Position numbers and translations under genes: made by a program. Shown piece after piece: positions 43,314 to 53,260 of a stretch of DNA of 64,000 nt. The DNA comes from CAJBLF01 sp964418415 (GTDB lineage Bacteria > Patescibacteriota > Gracilibacteria > Absconditabacterales > Absconditicoccaceae), in assembly GCA_964418415.1 (NCBI GenBank), contig CAYQLB010000001.1, forward strand, positions 1 through 64,000, written 5' to 3'. Within the stretch, counting starts at the first letter, position 1, and every line of letters starts with the position of its first letter. Below the pieces are notes generated by a model that saw nothing but the letters and a program-made list of their open reading frames with translations, searched no databases and was not told the origin of the DNA.

Positions 43314-44079
43314 TCAAATCATCGATCGTTTGCTCGGTGAACAACAACAGCAAAAATCCGCATCTATTGATACACTTGCGGAAGATTCTCAGGTCTTGAT
43401 TACGACTTCTAGGGTCGTAAGTATCAGATATAGGATATATTTTATTGTTCTCTTTCTTATTCTTGTTATTTTTGGTAATAATATTCTACTTCCTGCTTGG
43501 GATACCTATCAAGATACTAAAACAGAAGTTAGTGATATCAATCTCAAGATAACTACATTTGAAACTAATAAACTTAAAGCAGAATCTGACAAGAAACTTA
43601 TAGAGAAGATTGAATCTCAGCAATCCAATATTATTTCATGTCTCAATACGAGATCTAATTGTAGTTCTATAGATCCTGCGTTGAGGAATAATTTTTCTTT
43701 TGCAAGATCTTATATCCAATTGAATAATTTGACGGATCCTAAAATGGCGGTGAATGAAAAAATTCTTCTTGCAAATATTAATGAATATTTATTGAGAGAT
43801 CCGGTAACTAAAATTAAAAATTGATTAATTAATAAAATTGTCATAGGTAAACCAACTCAATTCTTTGGTAATCTCTATTATGTACCATTACAGCTCAATA
43901 TTACATTTGATAATAAAGATGTATTACTTTCTTTTGTTAGTAATGTCGAAGAGAAAGTACTTGCTGATCAAAATTATCGTGTACTCTATAAAATAGATAA
44001 AGTGAATTATGATATCGCTAATTATCAAAATCAACAACAAGTAGATATTACTATGAATGCGTATTATTATACAGATTAA
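43285..44079 (+). CDS. Type IV pilus assembly protein, PilO-like
   Basis: This 264-aa protein has a cytoplasmic N-terminus, a membrane helix (YFIVLFLILVIFGNNILLPA), a coiled coil (DINLKITTFETNKLKAESDK) and a C-terminal domain. TGA at 43822-43824 (KIKN-G-LINK) must be read through to reach the TAA at 44077. The overlap with the upstream gene suggests translational coupling. PilO-like by layout and context, not by sequence identity. Confidence 0.65.
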
Positions 44080-44138
44080 TTTAGAATTAAGAATATAGAA
44101 TTTATAAACATAAAAAATTTAGAATTTAGAAATGCTTT

Positions 44139-45272
44139 ATGGAAGAAAAAGAACTTACACAACAGGAATATAAACCGGGACCTATCGATGGAATGATTGT
44201 CTCGACATTGCAATCCATGGATAGAGGAAGTTTCTGAACTAAGGATAAGATTCTCTTTTTCAAAGAAGTTTCTTATTTATTAACAGGAGGAGTATCTATT
44301 GTTGATGCTATGCATATCATCGGTCAAAGTTCCGATAATTATGCACTTAAGGAAATTTCCAGAAGTATTCTTGCTTTTCTTCGTCAGGGTAAAAGTTTTT
44401 CGTATGCTTTAAATAGATTACCTGATTACTTCGATCAAGGAGATTATACTATTGTAAAAGCATGAGAAATGTCAGGGAATCTTCCTATGATTCTTCAATC
44501 ATTATCCAATGAATATGTATATGTTAACGAAATGAAAAATAAATATATCGGTGCATTGATGTATCCGATGATCCTTGTTGTGATTTCTATTGTTGCAGTC
44601 TTTGCTTTGTTTTTGCTTGTTTTGCCTGGTATATTCTCTATAGCGACGAGTTTCCAAAATCTTGAGCTACCGTGGATTACTAGGACACTTAATGATATTT
44701 CTGTTTTCTTTCAATATCAATGGAAAACTATTATTGGTGTTGTAGTAGGGTTGTGATTATTTGGCTGAATCTTTTTTTCAACAGATTTTGGTAAGAAATC
44801 GCGATTCAGTATTCTGCTTAATATTCCTCTTATTGGTAAAATGACTAAGTTTTTCTATCTTGTAAAATTCTGCAGATATACTAAATTGATGATGAGTGCA
44901 TGAATGAACTATTTACAGACATTTTCATTACTTCATGATATTCTTGGTATCGCTGCATATCAGGATATGATAGAACGTATTATTGTTGGATTAAATAAAT
45001 GAGAAACTATCTATTCTACCTTGCAATATGAGACAGATTTAATTCCTTCTGATGTGGCGGTTATGATTAAGGTTTGAGAGGAAACTGCTAATCTTCCTGT
45101 TTCTTTGGAGAATGTTCTTAAAATGTATGAAGAGGATCTTAATGTCATTATCGGACGTTCATCTAAGATCATCGAACCAATAATGTTGGTTGGTGTCTGA
45201 GGTATTATTCTTGTTATTGCCTTATGAATATTTTGATTGATTGGTCAAATTATGGAAGGAGCAGGACTATAA
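44139..45272 (+). CDS. pilC: Type IV pilus platform protein PilC
   Basis: This 377-aa protein has the GspF/PilC repeat twice: KILFFKEVSYLLTGGVSIVD with GQSSDNYALKEISRSI, and FFYLVKFCRYTKLMMSAGMN with the later VGEETANLPVSLENVL. Three membrane helices (about residues 145-168, 198-218, 350-370). The motif KAGEMSGNLP is typical. About a dozen TGA glycines. Forms the inner-membrane platform moved by PilB/PilT ATPases, which are not in this window. Confidence 0.9.
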
Positions 45273-45335
45273 AAAATAGTTAATAGTGCATAGTGAATAG
45301 TGAATAGCATTGGATTTGTCTAATTATGGACTATA

Positions 45336-45368
45336 GAAAAAACTGTTATTGAAGACAGTTTTTTTCGT
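45336..45368 (+). terminator. Terminator after pilC
   Basis: AAAAACTGT-TATTGA-AGACAGTTTTTTT. The 45273-45335 stretch before it contains short direct repeats (tagtgaatagtgaatag). Confidence 0.8.
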
Positions 45369-45381
45369 TTTGCTTATATTT

Positions 45382-45945
45382 CTAGTGACAGCTTGCTTGT
45401 ACGTTTTGTTGTAGTTGTATTGAGGTATCCGCTTTTGTTACTGGTACCACCATCATCCCCATTCAAATAAGCATTATGAATGCCATTACCCCCATACTTA
45501 TATTTTCTCGGAGATTTATTTTACTCATTTTTAATGGGAAAGTGGTTCCCATACAAACACAATCGATCGCTTCCTTTTTTCTTAATGAGCGGAATATACC
45601 TATTCATGTGATGCCAACCAATAATAATGTTGCGCTATTTATGGCTATCCGATATTGCATCTGGCCATCCAAAATATATGCGAGTCCGAGGATGATTTCG
45701 AAAAAAGGAAAAAGATATGCATATCCATGTCGGTGTCTTGCAATGATATCATATTTTCTATATGAGTCGACAAATCCTTTGAGATCCAATAATTTAATCA
45801 CTCCGAAGAGCAGGAATCGTATGCCCATAAAGTCATTCATAGCGATCATACCTTCTCGGCGACCTAATATGAATTGATGGACTGCTGTATATATCGTAAC
45901 TATTGCCATTGCGATGTAAAATGGCATAAGACTATGTTTTTTCAT
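45382..45945 (-). CDS. MauE/DoxX-like redox membrane protein
   Basis: This 187-aa protein starts at ATG 45943-45945. Four membrane helices, a central RKYDIIARHRHGYAYLFPFF-like segment, a TGA glycine at 45604, then a conserved-type C-V-C-M-G-T motif (AIDCVCMGTTFPLKMSKINL) and a final Met-rich helix. This matches MauE/DoxX proteins that travel with heavy-metal genes. It lies 21 bp downstream of a CsoR-family repressor gene, so a role in copper or other soft-metal stress is inferred. Confidence 0.75.
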
Positions 45946-45966
45946 AATTATTTGTTATAAGTAAAA

Positions 45967-46245
45967 TTATTTTCTTGTAGAGACATCCCATACTCTTACG
46001 AGCTCTTTGACGAAATCATCAATCTCGCTCTTATCTTTTGATAATAGCTTTTTGGCTCCACAGCACTTGATATGATGTTCAAGTAGTTTGCTATTTGCAC
46101 TTTTGAGCAATCCTATTGCAGCGTTGATTTGCTGGGCGATATTAGCGCAATAAACATCGTCTTCGATCATCTTCTCCACTTTTTTTATTGTACCTACGGC
46201 CTTTTTGATGGAGAGTAGAATTTCTGATTTATTATCGAGTTTCAT
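45967..46245 (-). CDS. CsoR/RcnR-family metal-sensing repressor
   Basis: This 92-aa all-helical protein has the CsoR ligand pattern: Cys in MIEDDVYCANIAQQINAAIG, His in SKLLEHHIKCC and the next Cys, that is C-H-C as in copper-sensing CsoR. Such tetramers bind DNA when metal-free and release it on Cu(I) binding. It is followed by the MauE-like gene. A repeated 10-mer (TATACCTATG) before this gene and before the metallothionein-like gene is a possible operator. No TGA codon. Confidence 0.88.
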   Translation of the reverse strand: MKLDNKSEILLSIKKAVGTIKKVEKMIEDDVYCANIAQQINAAIGLLKSANSKLLEHHIKCCGAKKLLSKDKSEIDDFVKELVRVWDVSTRK

Positions 46246-46274
46246 GATGATAGGTCAGTGATAAAACATTGAAA

Positions 46275-46284
46275 TATACCTATG
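46275..46284. promoter_or_regulatory. Possible CsoR operator half-site 1
   Basis: TATACCTATG, 30 bp upstream of the CsoR-family start codon. The identical 10-mer occurs in inverted orientation at 46574-46583. Operator role is inferred from position only. Confidence 0.4.
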
Positions 46285-46383
46285 ATTACGTATACTGTAC
46301 AGTGAAAAAGTTGATAATTGGTATCTCACGAAGGTATTGGTTATTGGCTTTTTCTTTTAGTCATTCAACTGAGCTGGACTCCA

Positions 46384-46530
46384 CTATGCTTCGCACTTGC
46401 AGCAACATGTGCATTTCCCTTCACAGGTGCATGTTCCGCCCTTGCAGCATTTGCATTCGCATTTGCAGTCTTTGCATGTGCAAGTCTTCTTTGTTCCACA
46501 TGAACATCCGTTTTTTGCTTTATTTTCCAT
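46384..46530 (-). CDS. Metallothionein-like Cys-rich protein
   Basis: This 48-aa protein starts at ATG 46528-46530 and ends at TAG 46384. Sixteen of 48 residues are Cys in C-x-C and C-C arrays (CTCKDCKCECKCC, CTCEGKCTCCCKC) between Lys, Thr and Gly. There are no aromatic residues, as in metallothioneins. It is transcribed toward the CsoR-family repressor and MauE-like gene, so it probably buffers Cu(I), Zn or Cd. No close family is recognised. The opposite-strand frames are shadows. Confidence 0.8.
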   Translation of the reverse strand: MENKAKNGCSCGTKKTCTCKDCKCECKCCKGGTCTCEGKCTCCCKCEA

Positions 46531-46573
46531 TATTTCCTTTGTTATAGAGGTAAAAATTTTTTGTTACGTTAAC

Positions 46574-46583
46574 CATAGGTATA
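46574..46583. promoter_or_regulatory. Possible CsoR operator half-site 2
   Basis: CATAGGTATA, the reverse complement of the 46275 element, within ccataggtataggt, 44 bp upstream of the metallothionein-like start. Confidence 0.4.
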
Positions 46584-46755
46584 GGTTCATTATACTCAAA
46601 AAAATCTTAAATGCAAATCTTTTTAGATTTTAGAATATAAAATTTATCAACATCAAACAATTTAGAAAAAACTATCTGTAAAGATAACTTTTTTCGTTGA
46701 AAGAGTGAAAGTAATCATTACATACTACTATTATAGTATTTACTTGTTTTTTTGT

Positions 46756-47253
46756 ATGAAAAAAGCCTTTACTTTAATAGAGATGGCTATTGTTCTTTTG
46801 GTTATTGGTATACTGATGGCAGCGACGATGAGATTTTGATCTGGACGTATTACCGATCTCAAGGCACAGTCTATCAAAGAACAATTTATCGGACGATATA
46901 ATGATCTTTATAGTCAAAATATGACTTCTAGTTTTCGTGATGGTCAAAAATATGAGCAGATGACTATCGTATTGTGAGAAAAATCGTACTATATTTTGGA
47001 CCAAAGAGACTATATCGATACTAAGCTCTCAGATTTTGTTATAGAAAATATTCGTTTTGCTACTGATGCTAATAATTTCACTACTGCTACACTTAGTTTT
47101 AAACCATATCAGCTTTGATGTAAAATTATGGATGGTGATAATTCTTGAAAAACATTATATTTTACTTTCACTGTACCAGAAAACGGTAAACAATATTGTT
47201 TTGAAATTCCTTCGGAAACGTGTAAACTCATCGAAATAAAATGTAATGAATAG
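46756..47253 (+). CDS. Type IV prepilin-like protein
   Basis: This 165-aa protein begins MKKAFTLIEMAIVLLVIGIL, a class III signal with FTLIE and Glu5; cleavage would be after Ala4, an acceptable substitute for Gly. The C-terminal domain has a possible disulfide (LGCKIMDG ... YCFEIPSETC). Four TGA glycines, including MR-F-G-SGR. Probably a major or minor pilin. Confidence 0.85.
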
Positions 47254-47400
47254 TAATGTGTCCTTTGGATGTAATTAGACCTTCGGTCGTAATTCATTGT
47301 AATCATTATGCGAAGCACATTACTAATTACGTGAGCGGAGCGAACTCATTACAATATTAATAAAAGCCCAATCGTTGTGAAATATCAGAATTTAGTTCAT
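47254..47400. repeat. Intergenic gtaat/attac repeat 1
   Basis: Interleaved copies of gtaatg, attac and gaagc-type words, ending attacgtgagcggagcgaactcattacaat. Similar segments sit at 48047-48200 and 48839-49010, always between consecutive prepilin-type genes. Partly palindromic; no gene. Confidence 0.6.
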
Positions 47401-47410
47401 TAGTCCATAT

Positions 47411-48046
47411 ATGAAAAAGAAGTCTGCATTCACCTTTATAGAAGTGATCATTGCGATCACTGTTTTTGCTATTGGTGTGCTTGCTGTTCTTCGTCTTATT
47501 ACGCAAAATCTCGTTACCTTAGATACTACACAAGCTCGTACTACAGCAACATTTTTGGCTAAAGAGGGGATTGAACTTATCTATAATATGAGAGATTCGA
47601 ATATCGATAAATTACTTCCTTGGGATTGTTTACTTGATCCTGTCCTTTCTGCTAATGATTTTGGTGAGATCGATGAAGAAAAAGTATGTCTCCGACGTTT
47701 TGCTGATGGTACAAAGGGTGATAAGATTTTACAACTATCCTTTGATCCGGAATCCTATATGCATGTAGCAGTTGTCGAGGCGGATGAGATGTTTGACGAG
47801 CTTCGAAAACAGAATAGGTTATATTATCTTTCATGAGAAGTAGCAGGGACACAATTATTTCGATATTCATACGATGAAACTGGTAAAGAGACTCCATATG
47901 CTAGATATGTTACGTTTGCTAAGGTTCATGACGGAGATGAAGATTTGCCGTCTGATAGAATTCTCAAAATAGAATCTCATGTTCTGTATGTGAAGTGAGG
48001 TATGACCGGTGAAGTGGTTCTGGAGAGTTTTATTTGAAATCACTAA
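47411..48046 (+). CDS. PilV-like minor pilin
   Basis: This 211-aa protein begins MKKKSAFTFIEVIIAITVFA, a prepilin signal (cleavage before FTFIE, preceding residue Ala). The following AIGVLAVLRLITQNL and AKEGIELIYNMRDSNID are typical of PilV-type minor pilins. TGA glycines at 47834, 47996 and 48035. Part of the four-gene minor-pilin series. Confidence 0.85.
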
Positions 48047-48200
48047 ATAAAAATGTAATTAGTCCTGCAGGCGTATATTTGGTCTTAGTCCGTAATTGGT
48101 AATTATTCAATACATATACGTGAAGCGAATTACAATACATTACCCGAGCGAAGCGAGTAAATTACAATATGAATGGTAGAATATATTTAGTTGATGTATC
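48047..48200. repeat. Intergenic gtaat/attac repeat 2
   Basis: taattagtcctgcaggcgta ... attacccgagcgaagcgagtaaattacaatat. Related to the stretches at 47254 and 48839 by shared words and arrangement. Confidence 0.55.
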
Positions 48201-48205
48201 CATAT

Positions 48206-48838
48206 ATGAAAAGAAAATGAATGACATTATTGGAACTCCTTATCGTGATGGCTATTCTCGGTATCCTTTTTGTTATGCTTCTTAGAACATACAATCGAAT
48301 TTCTACTATGGTATTTCGTGTTCAGCAAGAAAAAGAAGTTTCTCAGGAAATCCTGCAAGTCTCTCAGATTGTTCAAAATCTTGCAGATAGAAATGATATC
48401 GATTATACTAAATATTCAGTGACAAGAGATGAGGAACAAGTGATAAGCTTATCAGATACTGATTGAATCACTGATATTCTTTACTTGAGCTGACTTGATG
48501 GCGAAGTGAAGTTGTATACCCAAGGTGATTGTATCGATCCTGCTGTGGAATATGTTTTGACCGGTGCATGATCAGGATGTTCATTATTTGCCGATATCTG
48601 AGGTAAAACTAGAGAACTTATCAATACCAAAAAAGTGTTTATCACTCAAACAATATTTAAAATCATTCCTTATGCATCCGAAGAACAATATATCCATACG
48701 GATACACTTTGTGATGGTGGAAATTATCTCAACTGTTTTAATGTCCCGTGATTCCGGATGATATTTACGGCATATAGCATCAATTATGGCAAGCAATGGG
48801 CGACCCATGTTACGTTACCGTTTCAGCAATTCTTTTAA
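48206..48838 (+). CDS. Minor pilin with UGA-encoded cleavage-site glycine
   Basis: This 210-aa protein begins MKRKG-MTLLELLIVMAILG. Gly5, the -1 residue needed for prepilin peptidase, is TGA at 48218-48220. N-terminal hydrophobic helix, then a variable domain with several Cys and TGA glycines (SDTD-G-ITDI, LS-G-LDG, TGA-G-SGCS). PilJ/GspJ-like by position. A standard-code reading would lose the start of the gene. Confidence 0.85.
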
Positions 48839-49010
48839 TGAAAAAACGTAATTAGCATTTCGTGCGTAATGGATGGTAATGTGTTGTAATGGATGGTAAT
48901 GATCATTACATCAAAAATACATTACGCCGCAGGCACATTACATTCGCGTAGCGAATACATTACGCGAACATAGTGAGTTAATTGCATATCAATAGCGAGT
49001 CTTATTTAGT
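48839..49010. repeat. Intergenic gtaat/attac repeat 3
   Basis: gtaatggatggtaatgtgtt ... cattacattcgcgtagcgaatacattacgcgaac, with a local palindrome attcgcgtagcgaat. Third copy of the prepilin-spacer repeat family. Confidence 0.6.
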
Positions 49011-49023
49011 TTGTATGCTTTAT

Positions 49024-49932
49024 ATGAAAAGAAAATCAGGCAATATCAGTATTCTCGTCATCTTCGTACTATTAGCTTCATCGCTTTTAGGAGTTTTGTC
49101 ATTAAATTTCGTGCAGCAGATGATGAAACAATCATCACTTATACATTCTTATTATAAGTCATATTATCTTGCAAAAGCTGGTATAGAATTATGACTTTCT
49201 GAAATATCTTCACGTGGTGTATGATTTGACCAAATATTGTCTACTGGCGATGCGTTTTTCTCTGGCAATTTTCTTTGTGGTAAAAATTGTAATCTTTCCT
49301 TATCCATATCATGAACTTCATCTTCGCTCACCAAAAAATTCTGGCTTGATGCTGGTTGTCAATATCCGTATATGCTGAGCTGATGAGAATCGTTCGCACT
49401 TCCGTTATTTGCTGATGCTACCCCATGATCTGTCGTCGATATGTTTACTACAGGCATTGTGTATGAAAATATTACTGATGTTTTTCATGGCGACAATATC
49501 GAAATAGAAAATGTCTCTGATATTTCCAGTGATAACGACATCATCTTCTGAGTGCTTATTCTTTCTGGACAGGATGTTCGCGAGAATGGTATGTATGTAA
49601 CTTCTGGCACACTCGATACTGCTTCGCTTATAGCATTCAGGAAATCTTTTGAAGAGCATATTCCTATTCTCGATTCGATGCTAACAAACTATTTTTCCGA
49701 TACATTTATAGCAAATGGCCATACGATGTATCTTCTCATCTCCAATGTTACAGATACACAACAATCGTTCTGTATCCATTCTACATCATCTTCATTGACG
49801 GTTGCGAAACCATTGCCTGCCGATACATTTTTTTTCCAGAGTGTGGGTTCTTATGGTAATCAGCAAGCAGCGCTTGATGCTTCATATGCTCAACCGATCC
49901 CTGGTTATCTCTTCAGTAGCTATTCTCAATAA
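49024..49932 (+). CDS. PilX-like pilus accessory protein
   Basis: This 302-aa protein starts at ATG 49024 (MKRKSGNISILVIFVLLASS). One N-terminal helix and then YYLAKAGIELGLSEI, the pattern of PilX N-terminal regions. The large exported domain has Ser/Thr-rich strands and a Cys pair (LCGKNCNLS). Five or more TGA glycines. Last gene of the pilus run. Confidence 0.75.
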
Positions 49933-50033
49933 TATACCGACTTTCTTGTGTTGACTTTTCTTGCGAAATAGATATTTTTTGGTTCATTAAATATAAACAA
50001 ATTCATCAAATATAAACCAAAAATTAATTTTCT

Positions 50034-51395
50034 ATGAAACAACCAACAGAAAAAAAACCAGTACTTCCTTTGAGTGAAATCACTGCAATATCTTCCGTCG
50101 ATGGGAGATATGGACCAAGAACAAAAGATTTGAGGCATTCACTTTCTGAATATGCTCTATTCAAATACCGGACAATAGTCGAAATTGAATACTTCAAGGC
50201 TTTATGTAAAACTCTTCCTCAATTAAAAACTTTCCCTGATTGTTTCCCTGATCTTGATGCAATCATGGAAAAATTTTCTGTGGAAGATGCCTTGAAAATC
50301 AAAGGATTTGAAAAAATTACCAATCATGATGTAAAGGCTGTCGAATACTTCCTTAGGGAAAAATTTGACGCTATGGGTATAGGCCAGTATAAAGAATTCA
50401 TCCATTTCGGGCTTACATCGTATGATATCAATAGCCCTGCTGTCAATCTTATGATTATCGAGGCTTTGAATAGTATTACTTATGAGCTCAAGGAATTGGT
50501 TTTTATGATTTCAAATTATGCTGGAACATGGGAAAATATTCCGATGCTTGCTCATACGCATGGACAGCCGGCTTCTCCTACGATGCTTGGTAAAGAAATC
50601 AATGTCTTTGTAGAACGGTTACGTTCAATTATTAGTACTATCAAAGGATACACTTTTGAAGCAAAGTTTGGAGGAGCTACCGGCAACTTCAATGCTCATT
50701 ATGTAGCATATCCTTCCATCGACTGGCACGATTGGGCCAATGTCTTTTTGTTCAACACTTTCGGTCTTGTACGTCAGAAAACGACTACGCAAATCGAAAG
50801 TTATGACAATTTGGCTGAATTGTTCGATATTTTGAAACGTATCAATACAGTATTTATTGATATGTCTCGTGATATGTGGACGTATATCTCTATGGGCTAT
50901 TTCATCCAAAAAGTGAAAAAAGATGAAGTCGGATCATCTGCTATGCCTCATAAGGTCAACCCTATCGACTTCGAAAATGCTGAAGGTAATGCTGGTATAG
51001 CAATAGCGCTTTTCGAACATCTTTCCACTAAACTGCCAATATCACGGCTTCAACGTGATTTGAGTGGTTCAACCGTGGAAAGGATTATCGGTTTACCTTT
51101 ATCTCATTTCCTCATTGCTATCTTATCTCTACAAAAAGCGTTCGGTAAGGTGGAACCCAATCTCATAAAAATCAATGCTGATTTGGAAGATAATTGGGAA
51201 GTGGTGGCAGAGGCAATACAGACAGTATTACGCAGAGAAAGTTATCCTGATCCCTACAATGCGCTCAAAAATCTTACTCGAGGTAAAAAAATTACCGGGC
51301 TTGATTTCATGCATTTCATCGATTCGCTTGATGTGAATCAGGAGATCAAGAACGAACTAAAAAGCATTACTCCATGGACGTATATAGGTAAATAG
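50034..51395 (+). CDS. purB: Adenylosuccinate lyase
   Basis: This 453-aa protein has the fumarase/aspartase fold motifs: SVDGRYGPRTKDLR, THGQPASPTMLGKEI, the signature loop GSSAMPHKVNPIDFENAEGN and the PurB-specific RDLSGSTVERIIG. Acts in purine synthesis and the AMP branch. All of its 24 glycines use GGN codons; none is TGA, unlike neighbours of similar size (folD has 12). This suggests late acquisition from a standard-code donor. A possible promoter (TTGACT-16-TATTTT) begins at 49951. Confidence 0.95.
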   Translation: MKQPTEKKPVLPLSEITAISSVDGRYGPRTKDLRHSLSEYALFKYRTIVEIEYFKALCKTLPQLKTFPDCFPDLDAIMEKFSVEDALKIKGFEKITNHDVKAVEYFLREKFDAMGIGQYKEFIHFGLTSYDINSPAVNLMIIEALNSITYELKELVFMISNYAGTWENIPMLAHTHGQPASPTMLGKEINVFVERLRSIISTIKGYTFEAKFGGATGNFNAHYVAYPSIDWHDWANVFLFNTFGLVRQKTTTQIESYDNLAELFDILKRINTVFIDMSRDMWTYISMGYFIQKVKKDEVGSSAMPHKVNPIDFENAEGNAGIAIALFEHLSTKLPISRLQRDLSGSTVERIIGLPLSHFLIAILSLQKAFGKVEPNLIKINADLEDNWEVVAEAIQTVLRRESYPDPYNALKNLTRGKKITGLDFMHFIDSLDVNQEIKNELKSITPWTYIGK

Positions 51396-51415
51396 TAACA
51401 TGCTTATTAATATAT

Positions 51416-51446
51416 CTCCGGTTGGTTTTTCCAGCCGGTTTTTTTG
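51416..51446 (+). terminator. Terminator of purB
   Basis: CCGGTTGG-TTTTT-CCAGCCGG followed by TTTTTTT, 20 bp after the stop. Confidence 0.9.
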
Positions 51447-51501
51447 CATTTTTTATTTTTCTATATATACTTGTATTGTGTATTTATTTTTTTCTTTTTT
51501 T

Positions 51502-51726
51502 ATGCAAATCATAGAACAAAAAGTTCCGGAAGAACAGGATAGAGAACAGTATATTTCCTCTAATTCTTCTTATATACCAAATGACATTAATTATCCGATA
51601 GAGGATGTTGTACAAAAAGAAGAACGTTCGCAGCGATGGTTGGAATCACAACTTAATTCTCCTCAAGATTTTTCTGATCATATCAAGAATTTAATTGATG
51701 AAACATGGTCTGATGAATACGCATAG
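51502..51726 (+). CDS. Small acidic protein upstream of hydrolase
   Basis: This 74-aa protein starts at ATG 51502 (MQIIEQKVPEEQDREQYISS). Acidic, mostly helical at its C-terminus. It overlaps the next gene by 14 bp, so the two are probably translated together. No domain recognised. Confidence 0.55.
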   Translation: MQIIEQKVPEEQDREQYISSNSSYIPNDINYPIEDVVQKEERSQRWLESQLNSPQDFSDHIKNLIDETWSDEYA

Positions 51727-52603
51727 TTTGCCACTGATCACTACGAATTATATCAACAAGCTTCTCAAGGAGAGTCAATCCGATACGGAAAAATTTGAAT
51801 TTACTATCTGATGAATAGTTCATGGATTTTTCGATTTTCTTTATCAGGATAAGAAGAAAAGTGTGGATTTTTCTGAAATTGAGGATGTATATTATCTCGA
51901 ACAAGTGAAGGCATATCTCGTCACATATCGCGATTCCACCTCCCATAAATATAAAAAATTACATTATACCTATGTCATTTCCAAGCTTGACGATCGTCTT
52001 TTCGAACTTCAGAATAATGGTGATGTGAAAGATCCTTTACATAAAATCAATCATATTATCCGTTCATGAGATATTATGCTTATCAGTTATCGTTCCCATG
52101 ATTTTTCCCGGGAATCGTTCTTTACTAATGTGGCGAGCGATGCTTTGAGGCTTGCATCCCATTCACTTTTCGCACATGTAGGATTGGTCGGTACCTTAAT
52201 TCCTGATGCTCAAGGTCATCGATGGCTCCATTCCACGCTTCATCATGATGATGGCAGAATGGGTGTTAAAAAAACTCCGCTCAATTATTATCTAAAATCT
52301 AATACTCCCTGCGATCTTCTAGTCCTGAGATATACAGGCACTGATACCAAACACCTCGATGATATGATTGCCTACGGTTCTAATCTTGCCAAGAAAAAAG
52401 TGTGATACGATAAGCGAGATGCTGTAGAGGATGTATTATGAACGTCATATTTCAGGAAGGATGATGCATTTAATTGCGCTGAATTCGTCTATTCCTGTCT
52501 CAAGAGTATCAGTCCTTCGTTTTTTATCGATAAGAAATGACTTCCGGCATCGTATATAGACAATAAGATGCTGACACAAATATATCTTACGAGGTTTCAA
52601 TAA
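51713..52603 (+). CDS. Permuted papain-like (YiiX/NlpC-P60-type) hydrolase
   Basis: This 296-aa protein starts at ATG 51713. Its C-terminal half has the circularly permuted papain-like arrangement: GDIMLISYRSHDF, catalytic His candidate in ASHSLFAHVGLVG, and the Cys in DDAFNCAEFVYSCL. Members cleave peptidoglycan peptides or lipids. The N-terminal 120 residues are unrecognised. Six TGA glycines (for example TI-GG-IVHG, RS-G-DIML, KKV-G-YDK) must be read. Confidence 0.8.
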
Positions 52604-52604
52604 A

Positions 52605-52630
52605 AAAATCCGGGATGTCCCGGATTTTTC
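52605..52630. terminator. Bidirectional terminator
   Basis: AAAATCCGGGATGTCCCGGATTTTT between the hydrolase and the convergent minus gene. Confidence 0.9.
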
Positions 52631-52647
52631 AAAGAAATATTTCTGTT

Positions 52648-53211
52648 TTAGAGTTTTCCCATCAAATCTTCCATCTTACCTTTTTGTTCTTCTTTGGCCT
52701 TTTCTCCCAATTCTTCTCTATCGAGTGTGGTGAGCACTGCTTCCCATCTCTTGAGTCTCATCTCTCTTTCTGTATCGATAGTGTTTTTCTCATTTTCATC
52801 TTCGGCTTTGAGTGCGTGGAGATTCATCTGTTCTTCGATGTATATTTCGTATAATCTTAGAATTTGAAAAGATCGTAATTCAGAAACTGTTTTTACTACA
52901 CTTTGTTCTCCGCTTTTTACTGCGATATAGAGTTCTTTATTTTCCTTATTTTCTTCTTTTTTGAGTTCGTAATCACTACTAAATGATCATAGGACCAATT
53001 GTTGTAGAAGATTTCGATCGAAATCATCTTTGAGTTCTTCTGGTGTCTCATATGGCAATGGTTCAAATTTGATCAAATATTCCGTGTATCGTGTCTGATC
53101 TTTCACATCTCCGGTGATCGGTCAAAAAAGGGTCTCGTATTTTTCAACGATCTGTTTTTTTTCAGGTTTTTCCCTTAATTCCTCTATAAATGCCTGGAAA
53201 TCGAACAGCAT
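52648..53211 (-). CDS. Helical hypothetical protein
   Basis: This 187-aa protein starts at ATG 53209-53211 (MLFDFQAFIEELREKPEKKQ). Charged, mostly helical (NLHALKAEDENEKNTIDTER), with TGA glycines at TLF-G-PIT and VL-G-SFS. It lies 49 bp downstream of the yidD-fmt fusion and is likely in the same transcript. No known domain. Confidence 0.65.
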
Positions 53212-53260
53212 GTTCTTTGGATATATGATAAAAATTGTGCGTTAGTTGTTGATAGTGTAA

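Noticed and set aside
46269..46633. Plus-strand ORFs rich in Cys/His/Phe over the metallothionein-like region
   Set aside because: They are shadows of the minus-strand Cys-rich gene; the minus frame has clean C-x-C arrays and start/stop.
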